Part shown: piece by piece, positions 55,460 through 64,000 of the stretch
Numbering within the stretch: the stretch's first letter is position 1
Layout: the number at the start of each line of letters is the position of its first letter
Assembly (NCBI GenBank): GCA_963920525.1
Contig: OY986435.1
Span: 173,404,827-173,468,826, forward strand
Reading direction: 5' to 3'
Origin: Dichetophora obliterata
Lineage: Eukaryota > Arthropoda > Insecta > Diptera > Sciomyzidae
DNA length: 64,000 bases
The notes under the pieces: generated by a model
What the model was told of the DNA's origin: nothing
The model's input: only the letters and a program-made list of their open reading frames with translations
The model's database searches: none
Made by a program: the position numbers and the translations under genes

Positions 55460-55640
55460 GTATACATGTTGACCGCCTGCTGTCAACCTTTGCACTAGTC
55501 GTTTGGTCCTAGAAGTGGTCGTGTTTTGGAATGGACTATCATGCGAGGTAACGTGTAGTCCAAGCTACTAAGTAGATCCTTTTCGATACAACAATGACCG
55601 AAATTTTGAAAGAGCATGTGGCCAGCTGCCGTGAGGTGTT

Positions 55641-56815
55641 GTTTTTTACTATTAGTTTTTTGCTTTTAGTTTGGCCTGTATGTCATTAAATAAATATCTA
55701 CCAAAAAATATATGTTTTAAAAAAAGATTTTTTTTATTTGTACTTAATGAAGGTTGATATGAATGAGATATTTTATTAAATAAATTTTTGTGACACTATT
55801 CAAACAAAAAGTATTTACAACAACTATATTTAGTCTCATTCTTTTCAAGCTATAAGGAAGTAATATAAGCAAGATTAGACAGTTAAAAAAATTTTTAAAT
55901 TACTTTTTAAAATCACCTTTTTATAAGTAACAAAAGCCATTGTTTGCTTTTGTTTCGAATATAATCTGATTTTCATCGAAGGTTAGGCTGTGTATCGGAA
56001 ATGGCTTTTTAAGTTATCAATAATTTTTTTTAATGATCTTCTTCGTTCGTTTTGTCTTGTTTAAAGTGTGTCTGTTTGCACTACGTTTCTATGTGCGTAA
56101 TGAAGACTATTATTATTTGTTAATATTGTTTGTAAATAAGATTCCATCGTCGTGTCAACCTTGTGCAGCGCATTATCACTATGAGTTTGAAAAGGTACTG
56201 AAAGAGAGAGGAAAAACAAATATTTGACAAAAACATAGTCTGGTAATGCTTTAGTTATGCATTGCCATATCGAAGATGTAATTTATTTTTAGAAATTCAT
56301 GGAATTAAATGAGACAAAGTTGTATATGAAGTCTTAAGAACCTTCGAGTAGCCATGAATTGAACATTATAGATGTGAGCATTTACTTGACATTTGTGTGT
56401 TAATACTAAGTTCTTGTTTGCAGTTACCTAAATACTTTTTTTTAGACAAATTAAGCAAAGTTCGCTAACTTTTCTAGATGCGTTTAAAAATTAAAATTTT
56501 ATTTAAAAATAAACTTGAAACATTTAAATATGATATGCACAAAAAAAATTCATGTCCATTATATTATAACTAAATTAAAATTATTGTCAAATGAAACAAT
56601 TGCGTTGCAGTACTTCGAATGCAGTTAAATTTATAGCACAAACGAAGCATAACAAAATATAGAGATAATACAAATTTATTCCAAAGTCTATATTTTTGTA
56701 GTAAACTCCATGAATAAGCAGTAAAAATCCAAAAAGAATTTATATTCTTACGTTCTTAACTAAATTTGTTTAGAGTGTTTTTCGAAAAAAAAAAACATAT
56801 ACTGGTTAATTCTGA
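55641..56815. other. AT-rich stretch without recognised genes
   Basis: No gene, array or paired inverted repeat that I can support. Confidence 0.4.
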
Positions 56816-56817
56816 AT

Positions 56818-57570
56818 TACACGGAGATTTTGGTGCAGATATTCTATATTCTATATCTTATCGACTATAAGCAACTGATCATAAAGAAAGCATTTGTAGC
56901 ATTTGAAAGTGTTCATAATATATGAGCAACTGGCGTAAGATGTGTTGCGAAAGTGTTTATGGATCATTCGCAAATGAGGCAAATTGAAGAGAACTTGCGC
57001 ATAAAGTATGATTAAGTTATTCATTGATCATGCGCAATTGATATTGAATTAAATAAACCCTTTTAGGAAAAACTAAAAATGTTTGTTTACAAAAGATATT
57101 TATTTGTACACATATAATAAAAATATCGTATATTCACTTTATTATTAACTCTATTTATTTATTTACCCTTAAACCAGGCTGTAGAAAAAATTTTTCGAAT
57201 TTCTTCTTTTCTGTACTGCTTTATTTTTTCTTCTGTATTGCTTTCTGTATTGCTTTCTTTGTGTTCTTCGTTATAAGCACTTAGTACCAATTTATGATCA
57301 ACAATTATAAATTGTAAATGTTTTTAAAAGCAATTCGTTCATAATACTTGCAATTTCGTTGATCATAAAAATTATGGGAAATAAATATTGATCATAATAA
57401 TGATCAGTATTTTATACATGTTTTGTCAGAATTTGTACAGAATTATAGCCACAATTGTGATCATAGTCCATAATACATTATCAAAACATATATATGGTTA
57501 AAAGAAACATATTTTGTATTTTATGAACAGCTTGATCATGACTTGTGCGCAAAGAATTTTTTCTGTGTAT
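56818..57570. repeat. TGATCA-rich region, possible MITE
   Basis: At least eight TGATCA or GATCAT words (about 56877, 56995, 57022, 57294, 57358, 57390, 57405, 57458, 57533), with TTGCGCA/TGCGCAA words near 56993, 57027 and 57548. The right end (TTTTTTCTGTGTA) resembles a common fly MITE end. No matching left end, so borders are guesses. Confidence 0.35.
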
Positions 57571-59514
57571 ATCCAAGTCACATGCTTCAATTAAAGCGAA
57601 GCAATTGATTGCTTGAGTTAATTGCAAAGGCTTATTTAATCATAGCGATGTGAAAGTTATTATTTAATTTTATTCCCAAATTAGAATATTTATAAATACA
57701 AATACCTTGCATATTGAAATGAATGCAAGTTCTCAAATATTAGCTCTACGTTAATTAAGACATTAAGTTCGATGCTCAAGTTCTTTGTACAATTCTGTCA
57801 AAATTTGTTTTTACTTTTTATGTGCTCTCATAGGAGATTAAAAATAAATTTCTAGTAGTTGCTAACTTATTCAATAAAGCAATAAAAGGTATTCAAGTTA
57901 AAACAAGTTTGTGCCTTAAGTCTTTCGTTTCGAGTAGAGCTTTATTTATAGATTACATTTTTCTTGTGATAAAGCAACAATAAACATTAAAATTTATATG
58001 ACACATAAGTAAAGAAAACATTGAAGTGCTTTCCAACACATATCTTAGGGGTTGTATATATTTACGCTACTAATTTCAAATATTTCAATGTTAAAATCAT
58101 TGAACTGAATAATTGAATAATTGAACTAAGATATTTTTTTCAAATGCTTTTCATGCGCTTGTTTCTTAAATTTCGCTTGTTCGTTGATTTATTTCTTGCA
58201 TACTTTTTATGGTGCACTTTCAACCGTTATTGCGCCATTGTTGTTGTTGTTGATTCATTGCATTGCTTTCAAGATTGTTGCCACCACTTGTGTCTACTAT
58301 CTCACTTGTTGCTCTTGCTGAACTAATTGGATATTTTTGTGATGAACTCTCAGCATTTTTTTAAGGTGGGAACTGCTATTTTCAACTGAGAGGGTAGGAA
58401 GTAATCGTTTATGGGCGATGCCTTACCGGAAACACAATATTATCTTAAATAAACATGATGAAATAGAATTGCTAGTTGGTATCTGTTATAATTTTATAAA
58501 TTAATTTTAAATGTTCATTTTCACATGATTACATCGTTTTTGCTCGTTAAAATTTTTTAAATCATACAACAGGTATTTTCCTTACAAAATTGGTATGGCA
58601 AGTTAGACAGTATTTTTACTAAGAAGAATTAAAATTTTTGTTGCTAAAGTTTATTTTTGTGGATGCCTCTCTTTTGAAAATTGAAATTTAATTGTGATAA
58701 AATTTTTGATTTAAAAAATTTGCTTTATGCTTAAGATACTTATAATGCTGTAGCCACAATTTTATCAGTATTTAGATATTGTTTTGTTATATTTTTAAAA
58801 TGTATTTTATTAAAATTTAAATTATATTTAATATAAATTATAAAAACTATGTCGAAATTGTTTTTTTCGGAAACACAAGGTAAAAATTAAAATAAAATTT
58901 TTGATGTTTGAAACATGCTTCATGACATTACTAACTTTTCAAAGTTTAAAATAACAAGTCGAATTTGCAATAACGTAAAAATATAATAAAAATTATAATT
59001 ACTCCAAAGTTTTTATTTTAAGGTCATTGAGAATATTTTATGAAGACTTAAAAATATATTGCGTGTGCATAGTAGATAAGATACTTTACTTAACGGATAT
59101 CATTAAGTGAATATACATACACACAAGAAAATGTTTAATGAGACTCTTATAAGCACTTCTATATTGAAAGCGAAACAAATGCACATATTTACGAAAATTT
59201 TTATTATTAAAAATTTAGTATCATTTGCATAATGTACTAGAAAATATCTTTTTAGTTTAAATTGTCCTTTTTTCCAAAGCAATTAAAATTTTCGTAACAA
59301 GAAATGTAGTAAAATTTTCGGTATGTAAACCTAAATACAAAAAAATATTTATATCTCTTAAATGAAAAATATTATTTCTTTATTGAAATAATTATGTTAT
59401 ATTGTATTTCAAAATGTTAGCTTAAATTTCAAAGATTTATATCACAATCAGGTAGGCTCTGCATTTCACATTCGAGTGAAAATAAAATGAAATAACTAAT
59501 AAATCGATATTTGG
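57571..59514. other. AT-rich stretch without recognised genes
   Basis: Low-complexity AT-rich DNA. A 60-codon frame at 58144-58326 is Leu/Phe-rich and not recognised. Confidence 0.4.
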
Positions 59515-59665
59515 TGTTTCACAAATTGTGGTCGAATTTCGAGGCTGTGCGGCCTTTAATTCCAAAGCTATTAGATAAATCGAACTTTGGGATGCATGGG
59601 AGGTGCCACGCCGCCTTGACCAACACCTATTAAATGTTATCAGGAGAATGGCATGTGTTAGTTTT
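59515..59665 (+). repeat. Single unit of tandem array 1
   Basis: ACAAATTGTGGTCGAATTTC, GCTGTGCGGCC, CCAAAGCTATTAGATAAATC and GGGAGGTGCCACGCC, the order of the 33405-34860 array. Confidence 0.75.
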
Positions 59666-60074
59666 ACGCAAAAACTGTTTAGCGTTGCTCACCCTCTTTA
59701 TGTTGTTCAAATACATCTTAAAAAGATGTAGCTTTTTTCTCGGTAAGGATAAGATAAAGTAATTGTATGTTCTTTTAATTTTAATAAATTATTTTAATAT
59801 TGATTACCTAATTTATATACCCTTTGTCCCAACTGGGTACTATTGCTATAAAGTAGAAAAATAATTATTGAAACTGCGCTTGCTGTTCTCAAGCTTAGCG
59901 GTCCCGAACATACGTGAGTACCATTTTTTATAATAGTTTAGATATAAATAATAGATATATGTAGATATGAATAAATATAAAGATATAGATAAAGAAATAG
60001 AATTACAAATATAGAAAAAGTACTAAATAAAAAGAAATATTGCCAAATTTTTTAATAACACGGTGCAACAAAAC

Positions 60075-60308
60075 TTAAAAAAAAAATGAAAACTTCGCAT
60101 ATGATATAGTGGAGGTTGTTGACCTGGTAAAACACAAGATAACACTGCATACTTGATTTTTGAGTTCATCCTCAAATTTTTATATGTGGATATATATTCA
60201 TAAAACCGATTTTTGTAAGGTGCGAGTGAGTTTCATTGCATTACTCTGCTGTTTATGAATAAATTTAAAACGTTTTCTAAAATATGAAAAAGTCTTTACG
60301 GTATATAA
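60075..60308 (+). repeat. Second copy of the 772-bp insert (first part)
   Basis: CGCATATGATATAGTGGAGG, TTGTTGACCTGGTAAAACAC, AAAACCGATTTTTG and CTTTACGGTATATAAAA match 50735-50965. Followed by TACTAGCAAATACCCGCTGC, the start of another repeat. Confidence 0.8.
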
Positions 60309-61819
60309 AATACTAGCAAATACCCGCTGCCTCGCCTGCAATAACAATATAATACCATGTTCAGGTTTGAAATCTTAAAATTAAAGTATTTTGTTTTATT
60401 TTTAAATGTAAAATATAAAAATATTTGTGTTTGTTTAATAATTAAAAAATTGTATAAATATTGAAAAATTACTTTATTTAATTTGAATTACCTTCTTAGA
60501 GCTATTGTTGTGGTGACATAAAGTTGCTTGGCTTTTTCTGTATTTTGATTTTTTAATTAGTTCTGCATAACAAGATTATAAAAAATATTGGTAAAAAGTT
60601 TTTAAATTTATAATCACAAAATCAAATTTTTTAACTTAGATTCTGAATATGAATATACTCTTCTAAAGTTTTGAAAAATTTCCATTATTATGACATCAAA
60701 CTTTCGGCTATATATCCAAAACTATTGATTTTCTCAGTACAACACATTTTTTATGAAAAGTCGTGAATTAATAAAAATAACGGTAAACGAAAGATTTTTT
60801 TGAAAATATTTTATATGTATATCTAGTATATAGAAAATTTCCATTATTATGACATCAAAATTATTGCGATATCTTGAAAACTACGGATTTTCTCAATATA
60901 ACAGATTTTCTTTAGAATTAGAATTAGAAAAAACCGTTTGAAATTTAAATTTTTTAATTTGTAAGCAAACATCTCGGCCATTTTCAAATCGATGTTCATA
61001 AAACTTTTTTGTCTGAAAAGTCAATTAAATGAATTTGGAGAAATGAGAAAAGATTAAACGTTACTTCATCAACTCAATTTTTGATATTGTTTTCACAAAA
61101 CCTTTAAAATATTCAATTTGTGTTAAAAAAATAGGCCAAAAGTCATTTTTGATGCAATGTTTTTTCAATTTTCATTTTCCTCACTCTTTTATAGTACATA
61201 TCCGTTATCTCAAAAAAGTGCTTCATTTTGACAAAAATTCAATAAAGTTTCTATTATTAAATATCATGGGCTACCACCCCCTATTATTAATTTTATTTTT
61301 TCAAAATATTATATTTTTGACAATGTTCTACAGCTTTAAATGTGATTTCTGTGAAAAAAATTTTAAACATTGCAAACTACCTAACTGCAAACTACTAAAA
61401 ATTTTAAATATTGTCAAATTTTAGTCTTATGCTGCGTCAACATTGGGTCAATTGACTCATTTCAGCCCATTCAGCTAAATGAGAAACGAAGTCATTTCAT
61501 TTCCCATACAAATTTTCAGTTGCAATTAAACTCATTTAAAACAATTGAATGAGATTGGATACGTTCTTAAAACTTATTACAAACTATTTCGAACGCATTC
61601 AATAGAGAGTGAACAAAAAACAACGAACACACTAAAAACAAAGGAAAACGTTAAACAACAAACCATTTTATACACGTATCATCAATGCCAACTAGTAAAA
61701 ACGAAACAAAGAACCAGTTGTCAAACGAAATGAGATACTTTTGCAAAAAAATAACCCATATAAGCACTTTTGAATGACTGATTCCAAATGAGTCATTTGG
61801 CATAATTTATTAGTAGTAC

Positions 61820-62135
61820 TATACGACCAGAACCGATTGAAATATAGCATTTGCATTGATTTTTGGGCGTTAAAAGAGGGCGTGGAAAACCATTTTTAGT
61901 ACCGCTGTCGAAAGTAACCATACAAATAAAATTACCAAATTTTAGTCTTGTACGACCAAAACCATCTGAAATATAGCATTTTAGTAGACGTGAAAAGTAG
62001 GAGTGGCAAAATATTAATAACCTATCATGATTTCGTTAAAATAACAAATCATTTGGTACCTATATCGTCTAAATCGGTTCAGTGATGGGATTGTCAAACA
62101 TCCGTGCATGTCACGACGCTTTTAATAGTGTAGAT
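61820..62135 (+). repeat. Units of tandem array 2 with terminal motif
   Basis: TACGACCAGAACCGATTGAA, TTTTGGGCGTTAAAAGAGGG, TTTTTAGTACCGCTGTCG and TAACCATACAAATAAAATTA repeat the array at 36040-37130; then AAATCGGTTCAGTGATGGG and TAGATAGATAGAT. Confidence 0.75.
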
Positions 62136-62341
62136 AGATAGATAGTATAGATTGATAGACTTATACAATCTCAAGTCGGGAAGAGTAAGCTGGCAAGGCT
62201 ACAATAATTTATAATTTATGCTTATAACTGAATTCTGGCAACTCCTGTCAAAACATTTGCAAAGAAAATTAATCAACACTGTATGACAGCAAGAATCTCC
62301 CTTAAAGCAACTGCACAATATAGCTGTCATCATAGTAGAAC

Positions 62342-62534
62342 TAGACAAGGTAGTGTTAGGGCTGAATGTGTTTTCTTTCTTAGTGACCATAACTGTCAAA
62401 CTTAGCCATTTTGGTATTTTTGCCAATTTGTGCATGCATATTGCATTCTCATTGGTTGCAGATTTTGTATGAAATGTAAACTTCGTTTTGACAGTTTCGG
62501 TCACCGGCTCTCCGCCCTAACACTACCTTGTCTA
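62342..62534. mobile_element. 193-bp MITE, copy 2
   Basis: TAGACAAGGTAGTGTTAGGG to CACTACCTTGTCTA, with the same interior as 22454-22646 (GACAGTTTCGGTCACCGGCT). Termini here are a better inverted match than in copy 1. TTTGCCAT follows both copies, so the right border may lie ~10 bases further out. Confidence 0.85.
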
Positions 62535-62544
62535 ACTTTGCCAT

Positions 62545-64000
62545 GGCTGTCGTGTTCAAGGGTCATTTATAAGGTTGTGGCACTTGAGAGCGAGCTAGGC
62601 CGAACTTTCAGAATGGATAAAAAAGAAAGCAAGAAAATTAATGCATATCACAAAGAAAAGCAAAGTGACAGTTCAAGCAAAGGCTGAAAAAGAGTGCATT
62701 TCTCTCAAGTTCTACAACCTTAGAAATGAACCTTAGTCGTGTTATATTATGAAAATCTCTCGCTACAAAGAGAGGAAACCTTTGTTTGATGATGTATTGT
62801 GCTTCTTGTTTAATGTAAGCATCAAATAAAAGACGTGCATTTTGTAATGATTAAAGAAAAGACTTTTCGACAAACTTAGTTAGCTATGATACTGGAAGTT
62901 ATCATAGAAATTGAATAATCAAAGAATTATCAAAATTATAAAATTGCAATTAGAGAACTAATATTAAGAATTATCAAAAAATTATCGCTTCAGCGGTTAC
63001 CGAGCTTGTCTGGCTTAAAATTTAGTGAGACTCCTTTTATACATAGATATACTTATCCCTCTAATATTTTCCCTTAGGAATCTATTTTCGTTTTATATAA
63101 AAACAAAATTTTCATTTTGTTTTATTTAACATGAATAAAAAAATGTTGAAAGATTTATAATTTTCTAAAATCATGTTTTTAAATAAGTAGTTTTGGTTCT
63201 AGATTAAAGTTCAATAATTTCAGATTAAAGATTTTACTAATGAATTTCCCGACACCACATCTAGTAGCCTATTAACCTACGCACGCCCACTTTATAATAA
63301 GTTTTACATTCATTCTCAACTTTACCGCTGCCGGGCAAAATAATATTTGCAAAAAACAAATAGTTTTCCCTCAACCTTGCTGTAAATTCATATGTCAGTT
63401 TTTGTTCCAGCTTAAAAGTATTTGTTTTTTTTAAACTATTCGTCTGCATTTTTACATGTCCGTCTATTTACCTGTATTCCACATTATTTACCTGTATTCC
63501 TGTACGTTTGCTTTTGACAGTCCGTTCACTAAACATTTATTTAATTTTGCAACATAAATCAGAGCACAAAAAAATTACCTAAAGTCTTATCAGAATTCTG
63601 CAAAATGTAATGTGTAAGGTAGATGTCATTAGTGGTTTAGCGGCCATGCCCGAACAAATGTAATTCAAAGTGTGCACAGGTGTTGGAGGCCTCGCAGCTA
63701 CATTGTTTTTAAGTAATACTTGTTTACGTAATTTGTCCATTTACCACTAGGTTGTTTTCAGTATGCTCTTTAAAGCGCTCAATATGGGAGAGTATAAATG
63801 TGCAAAGCTACCCGGCACCGCAATAGAAACAATGAGGAACACTCAAGAATTATATATTCAAGATTCCGCCTTGCACATATCCGCTCTCATTGTGAGCACG
63901 TGCATATGACTGACTAAAAAAACGTAGTAAAAAATTTTTAATAGGGATATTCGATTTAAAAATCTCCTCATTTTCATATAAAATCTTGGTTTTGTAAAAG
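62545..64000. other. Window end, no recognised genes
   Basis: No element or gene can be supported. The remaining frames are short and unrecognised. Confidence 0.4.

Larger units (their letters stand above)
49810..55640 (-). mobile_element. LOA-like LINE remnant split by later insertions
   Basis: Minus-strand pieces in order: linker and RNase H start (55640-55460), RNase H middle (51791-51505), RNase H end (50721-~50570), C-terminus (50180-49870) and 3' UTR to about 49810. Between them lie element E, a 772-bp insert and a probable ~390-bp LINE tail. RNase H followed by CPRRDCRP and TCPALLRSRLKYLGSS is typical of LOA-clade LINEs. No RT was found above 55640, so it is 5'-truncated. Confidence 0.75.

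Noticed and set aside
61440..61810. ATGAGTCATTT and TTGACTCATTT words as an inverted-repeat element or AP-1-like sites
   Set aside because: Matches are short and scattered; termini do not pair.
63630..63720. Possible tRNA-like or SINE sequence (GTGGTTTAGCGGCCATG)
   Set aside because: An A-box-like start is present but no convincing B box at the right distance.

Overview
This window looks like AT-rich, transposon-dense, intergenic or deep-intronic DNA from a higher fly (Brachycera). The evidence is the element set: an errantivirus-type Gypsy LTR element primed by tRNA-Ser, I-like, LOA-like and Jockey/CR1-like LINEs, many hAT and piggyBac relatives, and tRNA-headed SINEs. I find no confidently recognisable host protein-coding gene, rRNA or functional tRNA. 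Nearly everything that can be read is a decayed mobile element, and most elements sit inside one another.

Layout. 1-2524: 3' part of an I-like LINE (+) ending in an (AAAT)n tail. 2791-12900: a hAT transposon (-) with a perfect 8-bp target duplication. Its 5' leader was split by a 7.4-kb Gypsy-type endogenous retrovirus (-; 5336-12738) with gag, pol and env remnants, tRNA-Ser primer site and polypurine tract. 13235-15700: a decayed LINE (+). 15823-16085: a tRNA-like SINE head and a small repeat. 17219-18203: a TTAA-flanked piggyBac-type MITE and the left end of a piggyBac-like element. 18204-21101: a near-perfect 1.23-kb-arm palindrome with a 300-bp spacer; a 140-bp hairpin MITE sits in one arm only. 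21132-24770: further foldback elements, an exact 158-bp tandem duplication and a second hairpin MITE. 25200-25593: mariner/Tc1-like remnant (-). 25620-31230: mostly unannotated sequence, perhaps host regulatory or UTR DNA.

31240-43184 is a nested tower. An ancestral element of about 1 kb with ~300-bp inverted arms (A) has taken up a 500-bp SINE (17-bp target duplication), a 1000-bp element with CACTCT termini, a 6.8-kb hAT-type element (8-bp duplication) that itself holds tandem arrays and another 1.7-kb hAT, and a 5'-truncated LINE. 46744-47237: piggyBac-like MITE with ATAA flanks. 47428-47935: LINE fragment. 49006-49521: hAT MITE. 49810-55640: a LOA-like LINE (-) cut inside its RNase H domain by a 772-bp retroposon-like insert and by a 3.7-kb two-exon DNA transposon (51792-55459) that I cannot assign to a superfamily. 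55640-64000: AT-rich sequence with scattered copies of repeats seen earlier.

The most unusual content is the unassigned transposon at 51.8-55.5 kb, the palindrome at 18.2-21.1 kb, and the layered insertions, whose target duplications give a relative dating of many events.
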